Shown here piece by piece: positions 33,185 to 43,501 of a stretch of 64,000 nucleotides of DNA; the stretch's first letter is position 1; each line of letters begins with the position of its first letter. The translations under genes were made by a program, and so were the position numbers. This DNA is from Crambe crambe (Eukaryota > Porifera > Demospongiae > Poecilosclerida > Crambeidae): positions 1 through 64,000 of the forward strand of contig OZ004594.1 in assembly GCA_963924555.1 (NCBI GenBank), written 5' to 3'. The notes under the pieces are model-generated. The model saw nothing but the letters and a program-made list of their open reading frames with translations, ran no database searches and had not been told where the DNA came from.

Positions 33185-33821
33185 TTATGCACAATCAGTT
33201 TGTCGCCTTCTTCTGGAATCCTGTTGTTGGCATTCTATTTCAGTCCTGTGCTTGATATGGATCCAAACAGCCCGACAGTTGCACATATCAGGAAAGCATA
33301 GCACTTCACTGCTGCTGTAAGGAGGGCATTCTGCAGAATTGGAACATGGGTCTGGGGAACATTCTCCTGAACCTGAACATGACAGAAAGTCTAGCTCATC
33401 TTTTTCATGACAATCATCGATGATACTCTCCGACTCGCGATCCACATAGACGGCCATTCTGCGCCCACACTTCTCGTGGACTATACACTGAGCTTCTGGT
33501 TTCACTTTACAAATCTTGTCTGCACAAATGTTGCCAATTCGCAAGCAAAGTTTACCTTCGAATCCTTCACAGCACTTTCTAGTGCTTTTCTGCCTTGTAA
33601 TGTTGACTCCGTCACTACAAGATTACAAAAGCAGTTGTTCTCATATCCCTTCCTATAATGCAAACTTACACAGTTTCTATTACAGTGTAATTGAAGTCAA
33701 CATAGCAATCATCCAAACCTTTAGGTCTCAGTACAAAGTTGGAAGACTCTGTAGTTGGTGGTGGTGGCAGGGTGGGAAATGCACCAACCACTGTTACTAA
33801 AAAGAGAATCTGCCAAAACAT
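33185..33821 (-). CDS. Secreted cysteine-rich protein with two related Cys modules
   Basis: Not assignable to a named gene. Two exons. Exon 1 (from 33821) begins MFWQILFLVTVVGAFP, a clear signal peptide, then a Pro/Thr stretch and DCYVDFNYTVIET. After a short intron exon 2 reads RKCCEGFEGKLC and continues to a stop at 33185. Two similar modules follow: CADKICKVKPEAQCIVHEKC...RMAVYV and CSNSAECPPYSSSEVLC...CNCRAVWI. Both have the Cx(4-5)C...C..C pattern ending in an aromatic AV(Y/W) strand, a pattern I associate with small extracellular Cys modules in invertebrate matrix/VWC-like proteins. An NIT glycosylation site is present. A basic RRRRQ near the C-terminus could be a furin-type site. Function unknown. 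Confidence 0.65.
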
Positions 33822-33953
33822 CTTGTTCAGGGAATTCTGCCACAGATATCAGCAAACCTGTGCTACCGTGCTACTTTTATACTATTTCATGCACGTGTGG
33901 TTATTTGATTCTACCACAATAATTGAATGTAACCACAATTACATTGACAATGA

Positions 33954-35844
33954 TTATGGCAAGTCATGATGATGAAGGTGAAGCCTCTGCACGGGTCTCA
34001 GCCTCCGAAATGTCAAGACTTTGAAAGGGATGAACAGTAAACGTGTGTAAACTGTGTTCCAGATAACCAGGTAGAATAAAGCATCACACAAAAAATATGG
34101 AACAAAAGGCCAGAGGATGGCTCCAAGGCTCACAGTCAGTAGAAAATTGAATACACTCTTCAAAAACAATCTACATAAAAAGACAATCTACATGAAAAGA
34201 TAAATGTGTATTAAAATTCATACTTTGTTAGAGCAGAAAATTTTTGCTTCCAATTAATTCGAGAGAGAGTAAAGATGAATGTAAATACCCCCTTTGCTTC
34301 TTTCTGCGTTGCCCACACACAATGCACTAGAATAGCTGAGCATAACCATGGATGAGTGTTGATCCAGTACCACGCTACCAAACCAACCACACAGTGTGGC
34401 AAAAGCACCAATTGAAAACCAAACAGGATCATTTGAGTACTGCTAAGATCGCCCTACACACACACATACATAATTATTGCAGTTATTACTTGGGGGAAAC
34501 ACTGTCTATACTTCATACCTTTCCATCTTCCAACTGCTCAGCACTTGCACCATAATGCCACACAGGCAAAAAGATATCATAATACTCAAAGAAATAGACA
34601 TAAAGGAAGGCAAATCTTGGCCACAGTTTATAAATGATCCCAATCAGGACAGTTTGCTTTCGATGAACAGCCTGCAGACATTATCATTAGTATCCATCCA
34701 GTTAGCAATCTTTAAAATATGTATATATTACCATAAACTCGTTAAAGTTCCTTGGAGTAGTATGGTCTTCAGTCACAAGATGTTTCACTGCAAGAAGCAG
34801 TGACTGAACTTCAAAATCCACACGTATGCCCAAACTTCTTATTATACCCTCCTCATTCAAAAGCAGTAATTGAGGACCAGTAATTTTCTGAACCAGAACA
34901 CAGCAATCAATCAGTAGTGGGATAAAAAGATCAATATATAAGCACCTCTTTCAGGAAAATACGAGATATATTGTGTGATGCCCAGTTTCCCAGTCCTTCC
35001 ACCCAAGCCATTACATCAGCATTGTCCCACTGAGAAACTGGCTTATGCATGAACTCTGTACTTCCTCCAGACGATACCAAAGTGAAAAGTGTAGCCACCT
35101 GCAATCCACTGATTTAAAATGTGTGCCAATCTGAACAATTGCGTTCTTACTATAGCTGTCAAACAGAGTCCACACGCGAGTCCTACAATGAGAATAAGCC
35201 AACACCACCATCTAGCAGGGATCACTGCTGGACGAGCAACATTCCGCTGCCCCCTTGTCCGCTCCCCGTCTTTAGCCTGATTAAACAAAGTCAGCATTAC
35301 TGCATCAGATTCAGTGCGCTGACTCCGACGAATCTGGACTGATTTGCCGTGGCTTTTTTCAATAATATTTCTGCGACATAAATTACATATTATGGTAAAC
35401 TATAGATAAACAGATGACTCACCTGAGTTGAATATTTACTCCAGGAAAGTTTGCCCATGGTTGTCGACAAATGGGACACAACTGATGTAAGGGTGACCTA
35501 CTCAAATTGCTCTTCCAGATAGAGGCAAGGCAGAGTTGGCAGAAACTATGACCACAGTGCAATGTACAAGGATCCACAAGCACTTCAGCACACACTGCAC
35601 AGGAAGTGTCGTCAACTAATAGTTTGCTAACTCTACTAGAAGCTGCCATCACACTGTCCCCGGTACTGCCAGGAGCCACATCAATCTCTTCATCGCTCTC
35701 AGCTTTGGCAGGATAACTAGACTCATCATAGACACAAGAATCGTCAGGAGATTCCTCTTTTCCGCTACTACCGACAACAGCAGCGGCTGGGACAGGCTCT
35801 TCTATGCTGGTATAAGACCTGCTAGTCTTCATTCCCTCCGTCAT
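33954..35844 (-). CDS. BFAR: Bifunctional apoptosis regulator (BFAR): RING-SAM-multi-TM E3 ligase
   Basis: ER-membrane ubiquitin ligase. The N-terminus is acidic and disordered. The C3HC4 RING reads CAVCAEVLVDPCTLHCGHSF then CQLCLASIW and CPICRQPW. A transmembrane segment RWWCWLILIVGLACGLCLTA follows, then a SAM domain WDNADVMAWVEGLGNWASHN. C-terminal hydrophobic segments read FQLVLLPHCVVGLVAWYWIN and LGAILWPFVPYFLCDALFYL, the latter close to the vertebrate C-terminus. The start is taken at 35844 (MTEGMKTS). An in-frame ATG at 35883 would add 13 residues. Head to head with NDE1/NDEL1. Confidence 0.9.
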
Positions 35845-36012
35845 GATCCTTATTTCTGAATGTTTATTTTCTAATTGATGCACCGTGTTTTTTTTTTTGC
35901 ACGTGACAGCGTCTTACGTAATAGACATGTAGAGCATATGCATAAGATCAGAGAAAGCACTTAGTGCTCTTGTTTCTGTCGGTTATCAGTACCTTTGGTA
36001 GAGTCTCTAAGC
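35845..36012. promoter_or_regulatory. Bidirectional promoter, BFAR / NDE1
   Basis: 168 bp between ATGs. Contains a T-run and a GCACGTGAC E-box (35900-35908) on the BFAR side. Confidence 0.45.
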
Positions 36013-37431
36013 ATGGCAGGTACAGGAGAAGATGATGGAGCTATCACCTTCAATTCTCTCGATGAAGAAGTGGAATATTGGAGAGAGAAAGCTATGGAAT
36101 ACAGAGCAAAGTACGTGTCGTGTATATCTTAAAGGCTGGGGTGTGAGTGGATTGGATTTCATAGCTTGGAAGAAGTCCGTGGGGAGTTTGATGACTACCA
36201 AGAAAGCAGTAGAGAACTTGAAGCAGAATTGGAGGCTCAACTGGAGCAGGCAGAGTCTACCAATAAGGACCTTTTGTCTCGTGTCCAGAGACTTGAAGAA
36301 GAAAATGAGTCTATCAAGGTACGAGTGTTAGTATTATCATCAGAACCATTTGGTGATAAGAATTTGCATTAGAACAAGCTAGAAATCCAAAAGAATGAAC
36401 TATATGCTAATGTGACGACTCTTGAGGAAGAGAGGGCAGAGTTGATGGCACTGAAGGACACATTGCAAAAGTATGTACGACAGCTGGAACAGTCAAATGA
36501 CGACTTGGAGAGGGGCAAGAGGTAGGTCTATCGTGTTAAAGGGGAATTTAATTGTTATTTCGTGTTAGGGTCATCATGTCTTCCTTGGAAGATTTTGAAA
36601 CTAAATTAAATCAGGTGAGAATGATATGGAATTTTGAGGGTGTATCTGTTAATGATGTGTTGTCATACAATTTTGGTCAGGCCTTTGAAAAAAATGCTAT
36701 GCTGGAAAATGAACTGGATGAGAAGCAGCGGATGGGAGAGATGTGTCAGCGACTGAAGGATGAAGTGAGAGGTAAGCATTGAGCTCTGATCCAGTGCTTG
36801 ATTCTATGTGCTAATGTAATGAACAGATCTTCATGCTGAACTAAGTAGACAGAACCGCAAGGTAGATACCACTGGCAATGAAACTACCATAGAAAAACAA
36901 ATTCCCGAAGGAGGACCTGTCCAGAATGGAATGAATGCTGCCTCCAGCAATTCTTCTCAGCAAGCCAATTTAGTGAACACACTTGACTCGTCTCTTATCA
37001 AAGCCAACCCATCACCCCAAGGGACTCCCATGCACACAACTTTTTCTGGTACTCAAAACTTTACTCCGTCCACGCGTATCTCGGCACTGAACATGGTGGG
37101 AGACTTGTTAAGGAAAGTTGGGGTGAGTCTGTTGCCAGCTGTCGCCAGCACATTTCTTTTCACTGCACAGCTGCCTCTCCTTACTCCCTCTACAGGCCCT
37201 TGAATCAAGACTTGCCTCCTGTAGAACGCATACATCTGGTAAAGAACTATCTCTACGTTATTCCCGGACAACCAGTCCTGGAGTAGATACTCCAAAGTAA
37301 GTGTCTTCCGTTAATTTTCATCTTCATTGCCAAGTACTGCTTTGTATACATCATCCAGGGCTAAACGACTGCAGAGAACACACAATAATCTCGAGACTCA
37401 GACTCATAATCTTACCAAAATTACCGTTTAG
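36013..37431 (+). CDS. NudE-family dynein/LIS1 regulator (NDE1/NDEL1)
   Basis: Coiled-coil scaffold linking LIS1 and dynein, needed for spindle and nuclear movement. The N-terminal heptads include ITFNSLDEEVEYWREKAMEY, then EEVRGEFDDYQESSRELEAE and LEAQLEQAESTNKDLLSRVQ. YVRQLEQSNDDLERGKR, SLEDFETKLNQ and AFEKNAMLENELDEKQ continue, and QRLKDEVR closes the coil. All are collinear with vertebrate NDE1/NDEL1. A Ser/Thr-rich C-terminal segment with many S/T-P sites follows (NPSPQGTP, TSPGVDTPK), fitting CDK-type phosphorylation. The last exon (from about 37364) ends TKITV. A single pro-orthologue of the vertebrate pair is likely. Confidence 0.92.
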
Positions 37432-37561
37432 GACGTTATCGTTGTATCATCTCTATATGTATTATTTTTATTACACCACTGTTTCTATCAGATCATGGAA
37501 TAAAAAAAAATTAGAATTGCATGGTCTCTTTATATAAATTATGACAAGATTTCTGTTGGTG

Positions 37562-40500
37562 CTATACACAAGACTCGTTGGCAGACTTTCTACTGCTTTG
37601 ACCCATGGAGAGTGTCCTGGTCCTGCGTGGTTGTGGTGTCATGAAGTGGGAGGCATTGTCCAAGGGAAGAATCTCCTTGGCAGACAGAGGAGGAGATGTG
37701 TGCACCGATATGTCTGGAATGGAGCGACTGGGAAGGGGGTAAGAGTGATTGTTCACAGAGAAATCTGCTGTCATGTTTGGGATGGAACGACTCGGTACGG
37801 CCAGACCTTGGCCAGAGGAAGGATAAGCAGGATGTGGAGGTAAATCTATGACTCTTCCTGAATCTGTCAACCCTCTTTGGTAGACTTGATGATACTGCGA
37901 GCCATGGAAACTGGTGCCACGGCGCAAATACTGATCTCCAGGCTGCTGTATTGTACCATCACAGCTGAGTTGACGAGGTCTACCGAGCCTGAGACTGGCT
38001 TGTCTACCACCAGAAGTACCTAGCTGATGATTACCAGGAGAGGAAAATGTATGTTTGAGAGGTGGGTGATGGTGGTGATACGAGGCAATACGTGTGGGAG
38101 AGAGCTGATGGTGGTGGAGAGGGGTGCTAGACAATAAAGGCTGAGAGCTGGGTGGGAGACTGACTCCAGAGTGGTTGTCAGAGGCACATCTACCATGCTG
38201 TACAAATACATCACTTTCGCTGGGACTCTGTGGAGATATTCCACCTGTCTTGGTTGGAATTGGTGGAGCAGACACAGCCGAGTGAGTACTCCCCAGCCTT
38301 GGACGTGAGGACTTGGCTTCATAATTGCCACCATTGTGGTTGGGACTGTAAGTGCCTTCTGATGACCCCAGACTACCAGTCACATCAAGTTGGAAGCGGG
38401 GGATGTGCATGGCCCAGTGGCTAGAGCTGCCACTGGAGGACGAAGAAGAGGAAGTGGAGCTCAGTGGTGGAAGCTGGTTCAGGAGTGACTGGCGAACATA
38501 AAACAAGAGGTAGGCACCAGCCGTGCCAAGTTGCTCTTCCGAGAGTGGTTGCACGTGATTATCGTCAAACATGTACCAATGCCCATCCGCTGGATTCCGA
38601 CAGAAAGCAGTGTAGTGACCTCGTGTCATGGTACCAAGGTGGTTGCATACTGCATACAGGTCATACACGTTATCGGTACTGGCAGGCTCCAAACTACCAG
38701 GGCTCCTTGAACGCATGTCACTGCCATCCACACTGTGAGCTGGAGAGTGGACTCTCTGGCCAGGAAACAAACTGTTTCCCACAGCGCTAGGAGCACTTCG
38801 CACACTTGATGGACTGTCACACACACCGGGAGTGAAATTACCTTCACTGCGTTTTGGACTCAATTCTCCTTCGTTCTTCTTTTTCTTCCATGGAAAGTGG
38901 AACTTGCTCTCTTTGGTTACACTGCGACCGACGTTCTTGCTTGATGGAGAGTCCTCCTCAAATCTTACAGACTTGGACTGACTGGGGAAGGTTTTCGTGC
39001 GTGTGGTATTGACCTGCGCTCGGCGCTGGAGTGTGGCAGAAGCAGGGCGATGAGAAGAGCGAGGAGCCAGAAAGGGAGTCATGTCGAGTCCTCGAATAGG
39101 AAAGGAAACTAAAGTGTTGAGCTTGGTACGACAATAGCCAATCTACAATTACAATCATTGTTATGGCAGTGAGAATAAGGAATAATTACCATCTTACGTG
39201 ACGAAATCTCTTTAGATGGATAACCAGTACATCTGGTAAGGTCCAGAGTGTGATTTTCTTGGTGGCATCCTGTTGCTGATGCTTGCAGTGGGGACAAAGC
39301 CACGAGTCTTCACGGTTGAGCTGTGTAGAGCAAATTAACGGCAAGTAATAATAACACAGTCAATTATTCACAGTTTCCTCCTTTGTGTATATCTTGAGAC
39401 AGTCGTCCAAGGTGGCATTGAGGGGTTGTTGGTAAAGTTGCCGCAGTTCCAACACACTCTGGTGAGGTTCTGGTACTTCGTCCGCTACCACACCAAATAT
39501 TCTAGCCTTGACATCTGGTTCCCACTCTGCCACTAGTTTGATATGGGCAGGACCTCCGTAGAGCATGCTGACATGCAATGCCCTATAGTTATGTATTAAA
39601 GGCAACATGCAAAATTTATAAGAAATCTGCTCACTTGTCTACAGAGGGTGAATAAAATGGGTGATCTGCATCTGCTGGCAAAACAGATCTGTCGGGTAGC
39701 CCATCCACTACTCTGCAATTAAACAGCACTCCACTCCGACATACATCTGCCAATCGAATGCCTTCTCTCAAATAGCCAACCATTGCCTTGAGGACCACTG
39801 ACTGAAATTGTGAATGTGTAAGGTCCCTCCACACCCTTAGGATCAGAGGACGTCCAAACCTGAGAAATGCAACACGTGCACACTTAGTAAGACTATCCTG
39901 ACAGACAGGAAAGTCTACACAAAACACGCTCCATTAAGTCTGCATTCCACAGCAGGCGCTTACTACATCAGTTTGTCATGTTATATGCATTCAATTCATT
40001 CCTTCCACTCCCAACCCTCACCCAGTCAGCAAGACTAGGATTACGATATCCTCACCTCTTCCCAAACTGGGTCTCCCCCAGCTTATTGATCACCAGGACT
40101 AGCATGAGCTCTTTGGAACCTGAAGGGTTAGATTGGGTGATGGCTTCAGGGTTGTCTCCACGGTAGGGAGGACACTCAAAGCCAAACACTAAATCACCAC
40201 TGTTGATGACTGAGAGGTGCTGATCGTCATAAAACGTCCTGTTAAAGCCACTGGGTTGTAGGTCTGTTAGCACCAGGTGATACCTGTTAGCATGGCACAA
40301 GCAATCCAATCAACACTTGAATAAGTTCAGATAACCAACCGGTTCACTCCACACAGTTGTGCCAAACTGTTGCGCATATCCCTAATGCTGGCATCGATGG
40401 GCACATTCACTCCATAGACACGATGGCTTCTAGAAGAACTTCGGTAAACAACAGTGACATAAATGGGACGCCGATCACGTTGGGGCAAAGGAAGTGACAC

Positions 40501-41623
40501 ACAGACATAGGGATCAAAGGTGGAAGATCGAGAGCCGCAAGAGGGACAGGTGACAGCAGATCGAAATTGACCCTGAAAGAGATTCTGAATGAAGGAATTA
40601 TTTCTCTTCTTGTGGCTCTGAAGAGTCTCTGCGGCCACTTCTTCATCGGGACGACCAGTACTGTCCTACAAACCATATGAAACTAGATCAACTGTGTTGA
40701 CTACACATGCCCGTTTTTATGAATCGATTAGCCACAACATGCACCCACCCTTTAACCACCTTTATTGGACGATACTTCTTCTTTCCAGCTTGATTTAAGT
40801 CTTCGTGAATATTATCCAACAGCCAGAGAAAGAATTCTTGCGCATCATGCTGAGAAGAGCCTTGGTACTGCGAGGCATGTCGGCCAATCATCTCCTTGAA
40901 TCGACCGGTAACAACGGGATCATATCGACCATTCCAAAGGCACTTGAGTAGCATTGCAAACTGCTCAGTTACATCCCCATGACCACCAAATGTACGAGCA
41001 GATAGTTTTTGGCGGTTCAAATCATTTTTGTACTGGTCAGTGACAAAGTATTCAGCCAGCTGGTCAGTGTTGCTCAAGCACTGCAGGATTGCATTCATGA
41101 AGCATGTATTACCGTGATTGTGAAGCCCACACAGACCGGGGATGTCGACTCTTGTAGGCGAGGTATGGGTAGAGGAAAAATGACCTTTCAAGGGGCCTGC
41201 ACCAGAGTTTCGTGAATGAGTTGGATCACTCCCTAAACGAATGGACACTTCTTTCTTCTGCTGGTAGTGAACAGGGATGATTTCTGAGTCATTTTCTTGC
41301 TGCTGTGATCCATGTATGCTCTGATGTCTTCGCAACCCCCCGAGAAAAACATGCATAAAACTCTTCAATTTCTTGAGTTTTTTCTTCTTTGCTTTCCTAG
41401 CTTCTTTACTTCCCTCTTGATAAGAAGAATAGTTGTCTAGAGCACTCCTTCTGCCCTCTCGTTCAAGGTTCACTACTTCCTTATCATCCAAAAGGGTTGG
41501 GTCGGAATTGTAACGTTGTTGATTCTTATTCCTCGCTCCCACAGGTTCAGTAGGATAATAACTAGCAGACTTTGTCACAACACCATGGAAACTGTTGTGC
41601 CTGAGATAAGAGGCTCCGTCCAT
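37562..41623 (-). CDS. Ubiquitin-specific protease of the USP31/USP43 type
   Basis: Cysteine deubiquitinase. The first exon (41623 leftwards) has a disordered N-terminus with a basic [11 protein letters not shown] patch. The Cys box is [20 protein letters not shown] with catalytic Cys in NTCF. Then [20 protein letters not shown] follows. Middle exons give a zinc-ribbon-like [14 protein letters not shown] and ubiquitin-like insert segments. The last large exon (from 39082) contains the His box [20 protein letters not shown] and [12 protein letters not shown], followed by a ~330-residue Ser/Pro/His-rich tail ending ANESCV. This organisation, with a long disordered C-terminus, is typical of USP31/USP43. 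The pre-duplication orthologue is likely. Alternative membership in another USP subfamily is possible but less so. Confidence 0.88.
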
Positions 41624-41761
41624 GCTGCTATTTACTATGTAGCGTAGTAGACGTTGTTAAGTTTACTACATATACACTACTCATCAAGTGGGTACAAAGT
41701 GGGTCCCCGCGCAGAAGGCGGGCCCCGGTTGAGAGGTGCGCTATAATTAGAATTCTTACAA
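41624..41761. promoter_or_regulatory. Bidirectional promoter, USP / MAD1-like
   Basis: 138-bp gap with a locally GC-rich patch (GGGTCCCCGCGCAGAAGGCG, 41700-41719) unlike the AT-rich surroundings. Confidence 0.45.
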
Positions 41762-43406
41762 ATGGCATCAAAAAGAAGCTGTAGATCTCATAGCACCTGG
41801 GAAGGAGTTCCCACCAATGCCCAACAGCAGGCCTTGCTCATCCGAGCACAAAGTCGTATGCTGAAGATGGAATGTGAACTGAGTCAGTTAAGACGAGAAG
41901 CTGCAGCAGGCCGACTTGTACAAACTTCATGTCTGGTCACAAAGGATCTCGTCACTGAGCAAAATATAGAGAGAGAACACAAGGTATATCTGTTATCATC
42001 ACTGATACACGTTATAGCTTTTAAGAATGTTTTCACAGTTGGAGAAGGAGAGATCTGAGCTCATTACTGAGTTGGCTGCTATGAAGACCAAGCTAGCAGA
42101 TGCAGAAAAGGAGCTATTGGAAGAAAAGAACAAAAATGAGAGACTTAAGGAAAGTTACGATACTGATACACAGGCTCTCAAGAACCAAGTAGAAAATGTA
42201 AGGCATGAATTGTATGGCACTTGCCTGCCGAGCATCGTAAATATTCTATTTCTCAGCTGATGAAGCAAGTGATGGAACTCGATTCACTAAATGATGAGAT
42301 GCAAGCTGAACTGAACGAAATGCACCTGCTGGAACCACAACTCCAGCTCCAGCAAGTTGAAGAGTTGCAGGAACACTATAGCAGGTTTATATTAATTCAT
42401 TTTATTAGTTTATTATTATTTGACCCCAACAGGTCAGTGGAAGTCTTGAAAGCAAGAATTACAGAACTAGAGGCTGTTGAGAGCAAATTATTAAGCAGCC
42501 AGACTGAAGTGAAATGCTTGCAACACCAACTGCGCATTCACCGACAGGACACTCATTTGGTGGAGACCATGAGAGACAAAATTTTGCAGTGTGAGGCACT
42601 AGAAAGACGAGTACAACTCTTGACGGAAGAAAATCATTCACTGTGTTTTGAGAGAGAAAACACAGACTTGCTGCGCTATCAGGTGCAAAGTTTAAAGAAG
42701 AAATGTGAAGAATTTGAGAGGATAGAAGATGAAGTAGCGCAATTGAGAGCCAAGAACAGTCAGCTGATGTCATTGGAAGGGAGTGGGGCACACACGTCTC
42801 AAACGTTGCAAGTACAGTTGGCTGAGCTGCAACAGAGGGAAGTGGTAAGCCTCATCAAACATGGAGAGCTGGCCACCAAGTAAGTTGGATGTAGTTTGGT
42901 GCTGAACTTGGTCGCATTAAATCTTTCGTTGAATAAGATTGAAGGTGTGTGAACAAGAGTTGAGCCAGTGTCAGGAACACATAAAGGAAATAAAAGAAGA
43001 AATCAAGCATGAGAAAGCAACTGTGACTGTTTTAGAAGGAAAGGTTCAGAAATTGGAGCGAAGACTTATATTTGTGACCAAGGTGGTGTGTTTGTATAAC
43101 GGGTCGTAATTGGGTGTGATTTTGATTCTTTTCAAGGAGAGAGATGGCTGTGTCAATGTCCTCAATTCTTACAAGTTAGATTCTGGAGTAGATGCTGTGA
43201 TGAAGGATTGGATTGCTGAGGTATGGAATCAGTTCTTCAATTGACATTATCATTGTTCACTGTAGATGAGGCTGCAGTTAGAAAGGAGTGGTAAAAGAAT
43301 TGCTGAGTTAGAGGTACAAACTACTGTAATTGTCGCTGTATTATTATGATTATATTATAATACACAGCATGAACTGGAAAGCCACAAAGTCCAAAGTGTG
43401 GAGTAA
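41762..43406 (+). CDS. MAD1-like spindle checkpoint coiled-coil protein, N-terminal half only
   Basis: Eight exons (41762-41983, 42039-42197, 42257-42384, 42433-42879, 42938-43082, 43137-43220, 43266-43313, 43368-43406) encode about 423 aa of continuous coiled coil. Best recognised segments are QVMELDSLNDEMQAELNEM, LLTEENHSLCFERENTDLLR and RRLIFVTKERDGCVNVLNSY, the last matching the VTKERDGLRxILxSYD motif of animal MAD1. Human MAD1 is 718 aa. This gene stops (TAA at 43404-43406) shortly after the VTKERDG motif. It lacks both the MAD2-interaction motif and the C-terminal RWD/Bub1-binding domain. The next 60 bp continue with stops and then the convergent SNX29 gene begins. It could be a truncated paralogue or a split gene. 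Confidence 0.75.
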
Positions 43407-43501
43407 CTGCTTGAAAAGGAGCCAAAACATGAACGACATTAACAACAGGAAAAAAATTTTTTTAAAACGGTTTAAAAAATAAGTCTGTGTACATGCTGCT
43501 A

